Source of the DNA: Sphingomonadaceae bacterium | GTDB lineage: Bacteria; Pseudomonadota; Alphaproteobacteria; Sphingomonadales; Sphingomonadaceae | DNA length: 37,830 bases | Direction: 5' to 3' | Assembly: GCA_016742125.1 (NCBI GenBank) | Contig: JACVCM010000022.1 | Coordinates: 1-37,830 of the forward strand | Shown here: in pieces, positions 16,639-25,432 of the stretch | How positions within the stretch are numbered: position 1 is the stretch's first letter | Layout: each line of letters begins with the position of its first letter | The notes under the pieces: generated by a model | Seen by the model: the letters and a program-made list of their open reading frames with translations, nothing else | Databases searched by the model: none | Told to the model about the DNA's origin: nothing | Translations under genes and position numbers: made by a program

Positions 16639-17211
16639 TCAATCCTGTTGCAACCGCATCGCTACGTCATTCATGAACCGCACGTCGTCGCCCTTCGCCA
16701 GCCATTCGGTTTCCGCGGCGACCGCGCCTAGCAAATCGGCCAGATCGTCAATCTCGCTCTTGTGAAAATTGCCGAGCACATAGCCGGTCACGCGGTCCTT
16801 GTTGCCCGGATGTCCGATTCCCAATCGCACGCGGCGGAATTCTGGGCCGATATGGTCTGTAATCGAGCGTATGCCGTTATGTCCAGCTGCCCCGCCGCCC
16901 ACTTTCACTTTCACCTTGAAAGGTGCAAGGTCGAGTTCGTCATAAAAGACAGTAACGTCTTTTGGTTCCAGTTTGTAGAAGTCCATCGCGGCACGAACGC
17001 TGCGTCCGCTTTCGTTCATGAATGTCGCCGGTTTCAGCAGGATGATTTTTTCGGAGCCGAGCCGAAGTTCCTGTACCCAGCCCTGGAATTTCTTGGCGGG
17101 AAGCGGCAGGTCGTGAATTTCGGCCAGTGCGTCGATCGCCATGAAACCGATATTGTGCCGGTGCATGGCATAGGTGGGGCCAGGATTACCAAGGCCGACC
17201 CATAGTTGCAT
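16639..17211 (-). CDS. pth: Peptidyl-tRNA hydrolase
   Basis: Pth recycles peptidyl-tRNAs that fall off the ribosome. The 190-residue product has all family motifs: LWVGLGNPGPTYAMHRHNIGFMAIDAL with catalytic His20, KPATFMNESGRSV, FYDELDL and GGGAAGHNGIRSI. The ATG at 17211 is preceded by GGGGAGGGGA, which is part of the palindromic repeat at 17221-17317, with a 9-base spacer. It lies downstream of rplY, a common pairing. Confidence 0.97.
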   Translation of the reverse strand: MQLWVGLGNPGPTYAMHRHNIGFMAIDALAEIHDLPLPAKKFQGWVQELRLGSEKIILLKPATFMNESGRSVRAAMDFYKLEPKDVTVFYDELDLAPFKVKVKVGGGAAGHNGIRSITDHIGPEFRRVRLGIGHPGNKDRVTGYVLGNFHKSEIDDLADLLGAVAAETEWLAKGDDVRFMNDVAMRLQQD

Positions 17212-17220
17212 CTTAAAATT

Positions 17221-17317
17221 TCCCCTCCCCTTCAGGGGAGGGGTCAGGGTTGGGGGCTTTCAGCCTCGCGCAACCCGGATAGACCCCACCCCAACCCCTC
17301 CCCTGACGGGAAGGGGC
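17221..17317. repeat. Double-palindrome REP-like element between rplY and pth
   Basis: The same element as at 7378-7477: a left arm with CCCCTCCCCTTCAGGGG and a right arm with CCACCCCAACCCCTCCCC ending GACGGGAAGGGG, separated by about 25 unrelated bases. It fills nearly the whole rplY-pth gap and contributes the purine-rich ribosome-binding site of pth. Confidence 0.85.
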
Positions 17318-17332
17318 TAGCGTAGTGGTAGC

Positions 17333-17956
17333 TTAACCTTCGGCTGCCTCGCCTTCGGTCTTCGTCGTGTCGCCTTCCTGGCTCTTCAGGCCGGACGGTG
17401 CAACGACGGTCGCGATGGTAAAATCACGATCGGTAATCTTGCTTTCCGAACCCTTGGGCAGCGTGACGTGGCTAATGTGGATCGAATCACCGACGTCAAA
17501 GCCGGTTACGTCGATCTGGATATCGTCAGGAATCTTGTCCGCATCGCAGATCAATTCGAGTTCATGGCGAACGACGTTAAGAACGCCGCCGCGCTTCAGG
17601 CCCGGCGATTTTTCTTCGTTGATGAAAACAACCGGAACCTGGACGTCAACCTTGGCATCCTTGGTGATGCGCAGGAAATCAACATGGGTGGGGCGATCGG
17701 TCACCGGATGGAATGCGACATCCTTCGGCAGGGTAATCTGTTTCTTGCCGCCAAGGTCGATCTCGACCACGCTGTTCGAGAAGTGGCCGGTCATCAGCAA
17801 TTTGACGAGCGCCTTTTCCTCGACATGGATAAGTTCGGGGTCTTGTTTGTTGCCGTAAATCACGGCGGGTATCCGGTTTTGACGACGCAAATCGCGGGAG
17901 GCTCCCTTGCCAGCCCGTTCGCGCGTCTCGGCCGACAGAGTCAGCTGATCGCTCAT
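17333..17956 (-). CDS. rplY: 50S ribosomal protein L25/general stress protein Ctc (bL25)
   Basis: The protein binds 5S rRNA in the large subunit. The 207-residue form has the N-terminal L25 domain (ETRERAGKGASRDLRRQNRIPAVIYG near 10-35) and a C-terminal TL5/Ctc beta domain (ELICDADKIPDDIQIDVTGFDVGDSIHISHV). It ends in an acidic tail. GGAG eight bases before the ATG supports the start. Confidence 0.96.
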   Translation of the reverse strand: MSDQLTLSAETRERAGKGASRDLRRQNRIPAVIYGNKQDPELIHVEEKALVKLLMTGHFSNSVVEIDLGGKKQITLPKDVAFHPVTDRPTHVDFLRITKDAKVDVQVPVVFINEEKSPGLKRGGVLNVVRHELELICDADKIPDDIQIDVTGFDVGDSIHISHVTLPKGSESKITDRDFTIATVVAPSGLKSQEGDTTKTEGEAAEG

Positions 17957-18055
17957 GTTAATTCTCCAATAAAGTTACCTTGCCGCCACGCCTCCAGGGA
18001 TGTCTGCGAACAGCAAGCGCGCGCCTATATGCCGGAGCGCCCGCAAATGCAAGCT

Positions 18056-18832
18056 TTAGGTCAGCGCCTTGTAGAGGCTGAAGATGCTGGTCGCAATGAG
18101 CACGAAACTGACGGCAAAAAGTAATTTGCGCGGTTCGATCCGCTTGGCGATCAATGCCCCGAAAGGCGCAGCGAGCAGGCCCCCGATCAACAGCCCGCCC
18201 GTAACCACGGTAAAGGCTTCCAGCCCGATGGTCAGAATGAACGTTATCGATACGGCAAAGGTCAGGAAAAACTCGGCCGTATTGACCGTGCCGATGGTTT
18301 TCCGGGGGTCGGTCCCCTGCAACAGCAGGTTGGAGGTGACTACCGGCCCCCAGCCGCCGCCACCCGACGCGTCGAGAAAACCGCCGATCAGGCCTAGCGG
18401 AACCGTCACTTTTGGATCGCGTGGCTTGTGCTCATGCGTGTAATCCCATGCCTTGTAGAGCAAATAGAAACCGATCAGGGTGAGGTAAAGCATGACGAAC
18501 GGCCGTGCCGCCTCAGTGTGGATGCTGGCCAGCAGATAGGCACCCGTACATCCGCCGATCACGCCTGGAATGGCAATCCGGCTGAACAGTTTCCAGTCGA
18601 CATTCTTATGTAGCACATGGCTGGCACCGGAGGCACCGGTTGTGAACATCTCGACAAAATGAACGCCAGCTGAGGCGCGGGCCGGTGGAACGCCCATCAC
18701 GCTAACCAGCAAGGTGCTGCAGATCACGCCGAATGCCATGCCGAGAGCGCCATCGACCAGTTGGGCAGCAAAACCGACAGCGATATACGGAGCCACCGCA
18801 ACCCAGTCGATATTGGCAATAAATTCAATCAT
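18056..18832 (-). CDS. Sulfite exporter TauE/SafE family membrane protein
   Basis: TauE/SafE proteins export sulfite, sulfoacetate or related organosulfur anions across the inner membrane. The 258-residue protein has about eight hydrophobic segments in two repeated halves. The two pore-type motifs are QLVDGALGMAFG near 24-35 and DASGGGGWGPVV near 155. Together with the neighbouring yezD and Rrf2 genes it points to sulfur metabolism; the exact anion is unknown. A repeated word with dyad symmetry lies 29-50 bases upstream. Confidence 0.88.
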   Translation of the reverse strand: MIEFIANIDWVAVAPYIAVGFAAQLVDGALGMAFGVICSTLLVSVMGVPPARASAGVHFVEMFTTGASGASHVLHKNVDWKLFSRIAIPGVIGGCTGAYLLASIHTEAARPFVMLYLTLIGFYLLYKAWDYTHEHKPRDPKVTVPLGLIGGFLDASGGGGWGPVVTSNLLLQGTDPRKTIGTVNTAEFFLTFAVSITFILTIGLEAFTVVTGGLLIGGLLAAPFGALIAKRIEPRKLLFAVSFVLIATSIFSLYKALT

Positions 18833-18860
18833 CCAACTCTCGCTCTCCGCTTGGGTCTTG

Positions 18861-18882
18861 CAGATGCATAATCGGATGCATC
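18861..18882 (-). promoter_or_regulatory. Candidate operator upstream of tauE
   Basis: GATGCAT-N6-ATGCATC (18863-18882) is a perfect 7-base inverted repeat and also a direct repeat of GATGCAT. The word CAGATGCAT (18861-18869) recurs exactly upstream of the TonB-dependent receptor at 21482-21490. It is a candidate site for the Rrf2 protein of this locus. Confidence 0.4.
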
Positions 18883-18940
18883 AGTATTGGCCACAGCTTT
18901 GTATCCCGCAAATTTGTTTGCACCGCCCAAGATTGGATTT

Positions 18941-18973
18941 AGTGCCGGACGGAGGTTTTGGCCGCCCGGCACT
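18941..18973 (-). terminator. Hairpin after the TonB-dependent receptor gene
   Basis: AGTGCCGGACGG (18941-18952) pairs with CCGCCCGGCACT (18962-18973) with one mismatch around a 9-base loop, four bases past the receptor stop. There is no strong U-tract, so it may act as a weak terminator or 3'-end stabiliser. Confidence 0.5.
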
Positions 18974-18977
18974 GTGC

Positions 18978-21461
18978 TCAGAAGTTAAGTTTGACTGTCG
19001 CGCCGAAGGTGCGCGGATCGCCCGGCTGCCCTGCTATCAGGCCGACATTGCTTGGTGCGACTTGGAGCAGCTCGAAATAGTTCACGTCGAAAACGTTTCG
19101 AACCCATCCGTACAGGTCGAAATTGTCAGACCGGAAACCGACGCGGTAGTTGGACAGCGCATAGCCCTCGATGTTGGTGTAAATCGAAGGTGAGGGGTTG
19201 GAAGAGAAGCTCGAGCGATAATTGCCGTCGAAACCGACGTAAAGCTGGCCTTCGGTTGCAAGCAATGTCAGCGGTGTGTTGACTTCCGCGCCATAGGACA
19301 GCGCCCATTTCGATACGCCCGGAAGTCGCTGACCCGAAATATCGCAATTGGCCGGGCTGAAGCCGCCTGCCGCGCCAGGAGGGCTCGCGGGGTTTGCGGC
19401 AGTTGCTGTCGTCCCGCCCGCCAATTCCGGTGGGCAGGGTGCGTCGACGAAACGGACATATTTTGCGTCCGTGTAGGCGGCGTTGGCATAGGCGCTGAAA
19501 CGGTCGCTTGGACGGATCTTGAAATCTGCTTCAAGACCCTGCGAACGAACCTTGCCGGCATTGGCTAGATAACCGCGCAACACGCCCAGCTGGCCGTTGG
19601 TCACGGTCGCCTGATAGTTGTCGATCTCGGTGCGGAACGCCGCCAGGTTGAAGGTTGCCCTGCGGTCCCAAAGCTGCGTTTTGATTCCGATTTCATAATG
19701 GTTGACCGATTCAGGCTTGATTACACCTGCTGCCAAGATCGGATTGCCGGCGGCATCGGCGGGAAGACCGTTCTGGTTGATTCCAACGGTTTTGAAACTT
19801 TTTGCGTAAGTCGCATAGGCAAGGACGTCGTCGGCGACCTTGTAGTTGACGTTGAGGTCATAACTGAAATTCCAGTCCTTGACCGACGGCGCGCTCAATT
19901 GAGGCTGGTAAACTCCGCATTGCGCAGCCCGGATCGATCCTGCGGGGGGTGCAGGGTTGAAGCAGGAGATTTCGATACCCGACCCATCGATCACCCGTCG
20001 TTGATAGAAACCTTCCTTTTTGTCAAAATTGATCCGGACGCCGGGCTGGATCGTCAAGGCATCGGTAATTTTCCAGCTGAGCTGCCCAAAAATCGCGGCA
20101 CTCGTACTCTTTAAAAACTGGGTGTTCGATGCAGTCAGGCCGTTCAGTACCGCCGGATTGCTCGCCAGCGCACCGGTCAGGTTCCAACGACTGGCGTTGA
20201 TGCCCTGTTGTTCGATACCCTGGGTGTCTATGCGCTGTTTGAAGCCGAAGGCACCAATCACGAAATCAATCCTGTCGCCCGAATAATTGTATCGGAATTC
20301 CTGGCTATACTGGTCCTGCTGCGACGGATTCTGCGATTTTGCCACAATCGACAAACCGGTAAAGTCGCGGTCGTTTTCCGGCTTCCAGTCCCAGAAGCGC
20401 CATGCACTGATTGAGGTGAAGGTGCCGGGACCCACATCCCATTTGACCCTCAGCGACGCGCCGCCGATCTTGTTGCCTGCGTTCAGACTGGCATCGATGT
20501 CGGTCAGCCGGTCGAAGGGGTTACGGCTAACCACGCTATATCCCTGTGCGGCTGCAAGTGCTTCATATTGCCGTGCGAGCGCGCGCTGTGTACGGCCGAC
20601 GCGGACGAACACGGTGCCGCAGCATTCGGGGTTCTGCTTGCTGTAGTCGCCCGATAGCGTCACGCTGAGATCGTCGTTCGGCTGGAACAACAATGTGCCG
20701 CGAAGGCCGAAATTGTCCTGCTCGTTGATATAGCGATCGCTGCGGACATTGAAGATCGTGCCGCGGCGGTTAGTGGAAGACACCGCGATACGGGCGGCAA
20801 GCTTGTCCGAAAGCGGACCCGATACAGCGGCTTTTGCCTGCCTGAAATCGAGATTGCCGACTGTAACTTCGACACGGCCTTCGAAATCGAACGTCGGCTG
20901 GTTGGTCGTGATGTTGATTGCGCCCGCTGTCGTGTTTTTACCGTAGAGAGTGCCCTGCGGCCCGCGCAGCACCTCCACCTGTTCGACGTCCAGGAAGTCG
21001 AAGGTCGCGGCGGCAACACGCGCATTATAGACGTCGTCGACATAGATCCCTACGCCCTGTTCGAAACCGTCGCTGGTCAGCCCGTAGGGCACTCCGAGGC
21101 CACGGATATTTACCGCAGTGTTACGCGGGTTCGACGTATAAACCTGAAGTGTCGGCGCAAGCTGCTGCAGCTTCACGACGTTGAAGTTGCCTGTGGATTC
21201 GATGCTGTCGCCCCGGATGACCGAGATCGCTAGCGGGACCTCCTGTGCGGTTTCCTGGCGACGGCGAGCGGTTACGATGATGACGTCGCCGCGGCTGTTC
21301 TCGTCCTCGAATTGGCCTTCGGCATTTGGATCGGACTCTGCAGAGGCTGAAGCTTCATCTGAGGATTTGTCGGAAGTTATTTCATCATTGGCGTTTGCCT
21401 GCGAAGAAAGCGCAAGGGCGGTGGCAAGGGCCAGCAAGGGCCCGACGGGACGAAATCGCAT
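18978..21461 (-). CDS. TonB-dependent outer-membrane receptor
   Basis: The 827-residue protein has a signal peptide (LALATALALSSQANA), an acidic linker, a TonB-box-like DVIIVTARRR near 59-68, a plug domain (about 70-190, with VNIRGLGVPYG and VLRGPQGTLYGKNTTAGAINITT) and a 22-strand type barrel ending in a terminal Phe (TFGATVKLNF). It resembles the large sphingomonad receptor family related to FyuA/FecA-like types. No substrate can be read directly. Position between tauE and yezD suggests uptake of an organosulfur compound or a sulfur-starvation ligand, which is an inference. The start ATG at 21461 has AAAGAGAAC upstream. Confidence 0.92.
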   Translation of the reverse strand: MRFRPVGPLLALATALALSSQANANDEITSDKSSDEASASAESDPNAEGQFEDENSRGDVIIVTARRRQETAQEVPLAISVIRGDSIESTGNFNVVKLQQLAPTLQVYTSNPRNTAVNIRGLGVPYGLTSDGFEQGVGIYVDDVYNARVAAATFDFLDVEQVEVLRGPQGTLYGKNTTAGAINITTNQPTFDFEGRVEVTVGNLDFRQAKAAVSGPLSDKLAARIAVSSTNRRGTIFNVRSDRYINEQDNFGLRGTLLFQPNDDLSVTLSGDYSKQNPECCGTVFVRVGRTQRALARQYEALAAAQGYSVVSRNPFDRLTDIDASLNAGNKIGGASLRVKWDVGPGTFTSISAWRFWDWKPENDRDFTGLSIVAKSQNPSQQDQYSQEFRYNYSGDRIDFVIGAFGFKQRIDTQGIEQQGINASRWNLTGALASNPAVLNGLTASNTQFLKSTSAAIFGQLSWKITDALTIQPGVRINFDKKEGFYQRRVIDGSGIEISCFNPAPPAGSIRAAQCGVYQPQLSAPSVKDWNFSYDLNVNYKVADDVLAYATYAKSFKTVGINQNGLPADAAGNPILAAGVIKPESVNHYEIGIKTQLWDRRATFNLAAFRTEIDNYQATVTNGQLGVLRGYLANAGKVRSQGLEADFKIRPSDRFSAYANAAYTDAKYVRFVDAPCPPELAGGTTATAANPASPPGAAGGFSPANCDISGQRLPGVSKWALSYGAEVNTPLTLLATEGQLYVGFDGNYRSSFSSNPSPSIYTNIEGYALSNYRVGFRSDNFDLYGWVRNVFDVNYFELLQVAPSNVGLIAGQPGDPRTFGATVKLNF

Positions 21462-21481
21462 ATGTTCTCTTTCGAAAAAAA

Positions 21482-21494
21482 CAGATGCATCCGG
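21482..21494 (-). promoter_or_regulatory. CAGATGCATCCGG word upstream of the receptor gene
   Basis: This 13-base word lies 21 bases before the receptor start. Its first nine bases equal those at 18861-18869 upstream of tauE, in the same orientation and at a similar distance. A shorter match, CAGATGC, occurs at 21756-21762 upstream of yezD. Confidence 0.35.
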
Positions 21495-21533
21495 TCGTCC
21501 GGTCTGCCTCTAGGACTAGGAGGAAGTAAAAAA

Positions 21534-21710
21534 TCAGTTGGTGAAGCGTTTGCGCTCGGTGACGTCGACCTGAACGAGTTTTCCTTCATGGACCGTCAAC
21601 TGAATTGCACCGAAACGCAGCTTGGCAAGTGCGTCGAGCACTGCCCGAATAGGCTCGGAAAACGATGCGCCGCTCGCTTCCTCGGCCCGCTGTAGTTTTT
21701 CATCAGTCAT
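21534..21710 (-). CDS. YezD family small protein (DUF2292)
   Basis: The 58-residue protein carries the YezD pattern: a short helix (EPIRAVLDALAKLRFGAIQLTVHEGKLVQVDVTE split as PIRAVLDALAKL, RFGAIQLTVHEG, KLVQVDVTERKR). Family members are commonly found next to cysteine and sulfate-assimilation genes; their biochemical role is unknown. The ATG at 21710 with AAGGGG five to six bases upstream is preferred over a GTG two codons earlier. It lies 72 bases before the receptor gene and may be co-transcribed with it. Confidence 0.85.
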   Translation of the reverse strand: MTDEKLQRAEEASGASFSEPIRAVLDALAKLRFGAIQLTVHEGKLVQVDVTERKRFTN

Positions 21711-21856
21711 AGGCACCCCTTACCGGAAGAGCAGTTTGTCCGCCCTTATCCGATGCAGATGCCTAAACTCAACTATTTTAATTGACAATATGATTCGACA
21801 TCAGATTTTCCTTTCAGCGGCGAAAGGTTCCGTTTGCGCGCCATTCGGATTCTAGG

Positions 21857-22294
21857 TTATTCGGCCGCCTGCAAATATGTGCCGGCGTTGACATTATCTG
21901 ACAGGTTGATGCCATCGAGCAGGTCTGCCGTTTTGTCCCGCACCTGAAGCATCAATGCCCGGGTCCGGCAATGTTCTTCCTCAACGCAGTTTTTGCAGCG
22001 TTCATGAGCATAGCGGCTAGCGCACGGCACCAGCGCCAGCGAGCCGCGCATGATACGGATAAGGTCACCATAGGTGATATCGATCGGCGGGACGCCCAAC
22101 CAGTAACCGCCGTCCTTTCCTCGCTGCGACGCCACCAGCCCGGACCGGGACAGTTCGGACAGGATCACGGTCAGGAACTTCGGCGGAATTTTTTGTGCCT
22201 CGGCAATATCGGCAAGCTGAACGGGCCCCTGACCATAATGATCGGCGAGATGCTGCATCGCACGGATGGCATAACGGGTTTTTTGCGACAGCAT
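21857..22294 (-). CDS. Rrf2-family transcriptional regulator (CymR/IscR-like)
   Basis: The 145-residue protein starts at the ATG at 22294 (AAGGC upstream), giving the canonical Rrf2 N-terminus MLSQKTRYAIRAMQHLA. The wing and recognition region are visible (IPPKFLTVILSELSRSGLVASQRGKDGGYWL). The C-terminal part has four cysteines, Cys91, Cys100, Cys103 and Cys109 (C-x8-C-x2-C-x5-C), which could hold a metal or Fe-S cluster. Rrf2 proteins of this subgroup often regulate cysteine or sulfur metabolism. It sits upstream of yezD, the receptor and tauE on the same strand, and diverges from a second receptor gene, so it can reach promoters on both sides. Confidence 0.9.
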   Translation of the reverse strand: MLSQKTRYAIRAMQHLADHYGQGPVQLADIAEAQKIPPKFLTVILSELSRSGLVASQRGKDGGYWLGVPPIDITYGDLIRIMRGSLALVPCASRYAHERCKNCVEEEHCRTRALMLQVRDKTADLLDGINLSDNVNAGTYLQAAE

Positions 22295-22477
22295 GCCTTG
22301 CCTTTGCGCCCACTCGAATCGGTTTTCAACCCCAAGAGTAGACAAATAACGGGCAAAGATGAAACCGGGCTGAATTACTGTTAAGTCTGGACAAATCCGT
22401 GTTGCATAACGGCGAGAGCAGACATAGCCTACCGTCAAAGGGATTCGGCCTAAAGGACCAGTGTTGCAAAGGGGGAT

Positions 22478-25432
22478 ATGATGAAGCTCAACAAAACCGC
22501 ATGGTTGTTAATGGCAACCGGCCTCACGGTTCCCGCATTTGCGCAGGACGTGCCTGCGCCTGCTTCCCCTCAAACGGCAGAAGAGGGTTCGACAATTGTG
22601 GTTACGGGTTCGCTCATCCGGCGCAACCCGAATGACAGCGCACTCCCGCTGACGGTGATCACCAACGAAGAAATTGTGCGGGAGGGTATAAACAGCCCCG
22701 AACAGCTCATCTCGCTGCTTTCAACCAATGGTAACGGCGCTGACAATCTTGCGTCGAATGCGGATGTCGTCAGCGGGGCGCAACGTGGCACAAACGGTCT
22801 TTCCTCAGCAAATCTGCGCGGACAGGGTTCCGCTGCGACACTCGTATTGTTGAACGGTCGACGGATTGCAGCCCACGGCCTCCAAGGTTCGGCTGTCGAC
22901 GTAAACCAGATTCCCTTTCCCGCCATCGAGCGGGTCGAGATTTTGAAGGATGGCGCATCGGCCATCTACGGCACCGACGCAATCGGTGGTGTCATAAACT
23001 TCATCACACGAAAAGATTATCAGGGCCTGACCCTTAACGCCTCGACCGACATCACCGAGGCAGGCGGCGGGAACATCTACCGCCTGTCGGCAACAGTCGG
23101 CTATGGCGACCTGCAGGAGCAGGGCTTCAATATCATGGGAACGATCGGCCGCAATGTCAGCAACAGGCTCAACGGCAACCAGCGCGATTTCGTCAACGGT
23201 AACCAGCCGTCGCGTGGTCTTTCGATTGACACCCGCGGTACGCCGATAGCGACGGCATTTCCCAACGGCGTCAATGCCATATTCGCGCCAACTGGATCGC
23301 TGCTTAGCGGCGTAACATTGCTGGAAGCAGGTGCCACTATCCCTGCGAGCGGCGGTATCAACATCCTCGATCTCCCCGGTGGTGCAGGATGCGATTCTGT
23401 CGATGGAGGGATGGCTTATGACAATGTCCTCTGGGCCAACAACTCCGCGCGTTTTGCATGTGCATGGGATACCGGACGCGCAGTAGTTTTGCAGCAGCCG
23501 ATTAACACGCTTACCTATTATGGCCGTGCCACCGCGCGGTTTAACGACCACGAGATCTTTGCCGAGATCACCGGGTCCGATGCAACGTCAAAAAAGCAAT
23601 TTTCGAACGTGCAACTGATCGGGAACGCGACAACCGTTCCGGTCTATTACCCACTTAATGCAAACACTGCTGCCACATATAACGACGTGTACAATCGTAT
23701 CGTCGCCGTATTTCCGCAGATTGCAGTCAACTATGGCAAACCGATCGCCTATCGCTGGCGGTGTACGGTTTGCGATCAGCGCGAATATGTGACCGATACC
23801 AAAACGCTGCGCGCTGCACTTGGCGCGGAGGGTCCGATAGCGGAGGGGTGGGAATACCGGATAGGCGGATCCTACGCACGAAGCGAGTCGGCTTCGGTTT
23901 TGGGTAGCGGCTATTATTATCGGGGTGTGTTCAACGGAGCCGCTCAGGCCGCTGCATCGGGCGTTGCAGGGGCGACAAATGGCGGCATTGACCCGCGCGT
24001 CCCCATTGCGCCAGGCGCCACCCGGCCCGGTTTGATTGGCCTGCTGAACAGTGGCATATTGAATCCATTCTCGCTCACCCAGTCGCCGGCGGCACTCGCA
24101 GCGCTTGAGACGATCTCGGCGGAGGGAGTGCGGTTATTCGACGGCCTGTACCAGGTATATCAGGGCGACGTTGCAATTACCGGCGATTTGTTTGAATTGC
24201 CCGGCGGAACGGTTTCTGTTGCAGTCGGCGCCGATTATCGGCGTGAGTCTTATGGCTTTAACGGCTCACCAGCGGCGGTTGTCGGACAGCCGGATATCAT
24301 TGCCGCCGCTTTCGATAACGTCAACGCACTGACCACGCGAAAGCGCAATGTGAAGGCCGTGTTCGGCGAAGTGTTGTTGCCGGTATTCGAACCGCTTGAG
24401 ATCACGCTTGCCGCGCGGTACGATCATTACACGGGTTTCGGGGGTACCTTCAATCCGAAGGTTTCGGCCAAGTTTCAGCCGGTTGACTGGCTGCTTTTCC
24501 GGGGCTCGTATAATTCGGGCTTCCGGGTACCTTCGTTCAATCAGATTTTCAATGGCACCACCCTGTCAACCACCGCAGCGAGCAGCTCGCTGGTCGATCC
24601 CACGACCTGCCCAACGGGCATCATCAATCCGCTGGTCCCCGGTTGCGCGGCAATAACGCCTGACACGCTTACGGGTGGCAACCCGCAACTCGGTCCCGAG
24701 ACGTCGAAGCAGTTCAGCATCGGCGTTGTCTTCCAACCAGCCCCGCGTTTCAGCGCGTCATTCGATTTCTGGTCGATCAATGTCGATGATGTTATCGGTG
24801 CGCTCACGCCGCAGCAGTTGCTTGCCAACCAGTCGCTGTTTCCAGATCGAGTCATTCGGACCGGCGGCATTATCACAGGGCTCGATCTGCGTAACGACAA
24901 TCTGGGGTCGCGGCGCACACGTGGTCTGGAAGTGATTTTGCGAGGCGGTGTCGAATTGGGTAATGGTGTTCTCACCGCAGGTCTGGACGGAACATATTTG
25001 CTGAAGAAAAGAGAACGCCTCATTGAATCGGCTCCATTCGGACCCAGCCTGATCGGCGTGTTTACCTATACCGGGGATTTGGGTCTCAAGTGGAAACACA
25101 ATGCCTTCCTTACTTATACGACGGATGACCTGACGCTCAGCGTGTCGCAGATTTTCCGCGACGGTTATAAGAACAATACCGCGATCCCAGGTAGTGCCGC
25201 CCGGCCCGACTTTAACGAACGCGTCAGCACTTATATCACCTACAATATGTCGGCTGCGCTGCGTGTCGCGGATCAATTCACATTGACCGCCGGTATCAAA
25301 AATGTGTTCGACCGTGATCCGCCATTTGCCATCACCTATGACAGCATCGGTGGGTCCGGCAGTTCATGGGAGCCGCGCGTCGCCGATCCTCGCGGCCGGT
25401 CATTCACTCTTTCGGTGGAAACCAGATTCTGA
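22478..25432 (+). CDS. TonB-dependent outer-membrane receptor, second copy type
   Basis: The 984-residue protein has a signal peptide (LLMATGLTVPAFA-Q), a TonB-box region STIVVTGSLIRR near 38-49, a plug with LVLLNGRRIAAHG and VEILKDGASAIYGTDAIGGVINFITRKDY, and a long barrel ending FTLSVETRF with the terminal Phe. The SLIRR/LNGRR plug type is common in receptors for peptides, oligosaccharides or other large nutrients in sphingomonads. GGGGGAT lies directly before the tandem ATGs at 22478 and 22481. It diverges from the Rrf2 gene (183 bases) and its end overlaps the S66 peptidase gene, suggesting a joint function. Confidence 0.93.
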   Translation: MMKLNKTAWLLMATGLTVPAFAQDVPAPASPQTAEEGSTIVVTGSLIRRNPNDSALPLTVITNEEIVREGINSPEQLISLLSTNGNGADNLASNADVVSGAQRGTNGLSSANLRGQGSAATLVLLNGRRIAAHGLQGSAVDVNQIPFPAIERVEILKDGASAIYGTDAIGGVINFITRKDYQGLTLNASTDITEAGGGNIYRLSATVGYGDLQEQGFNIMGTIGRNVSNRLNGNQRDFVNGNQPSRGLSIDTRGTPIATAFPNGVNAIFAPTGSLLSGVTLLEAGATIPASGGINILDLPGGAGCDSVDGGMAYDNVLWANNSARFACAWDTGRAVVLQQPINTLTYYGRATARFNDHEIFAEITGSDATSKKQFSNVQLIGNATTVPVYYPLNANTAATYNDVYNRIVAVFPQIAVNYGKPIAYRWRCTVCDQREYVTDTKTLRAALGAEGPIAEGWEYRIGGSYARSESASVLGSGYYYRGVFNGAAQAAASGVAGATNGGIDPRVPIAPGATRPGLIGLLNSGILNPFSLTQSPAALAALETISAEGVRLFDGLYQVYQGDVAITGDLFELPGGTVSVAVGADYRRESYGFNGSPAAVVGQPDIIAAAFDNVNALTTRKRNVKAVFGEVLLPVFEPLEITLAARYDHYTGFGGTFNPKVSAKFQPVDWLLFRGSYNSGFRVPSFNQIFNGTTLSTTAASSSLVDPTTCPTGIINPLVPGCAAITPDTLTGGNPQLGPETSKQFSIGVVFQPAPRFSASFDFWSINVDDVIGALTPQQLLANQSLFPDRVIRTGGIITGLDLRNDNLGSRRTRGLEVILRGGVELGNGVLTAGLDGTYLLKKRERLIESAPFGPSLIGVFTYTGDLGLKWKHNAFLTYTTDDLTLSVSQIFRDGYKNNTAIPGSAARPDFNERVSTYITYNMSAALRVADQFTLTAGIKNVFDRDPPFAITYDSIGGSGSSWEPRVADPRGRSFTLSVETRF

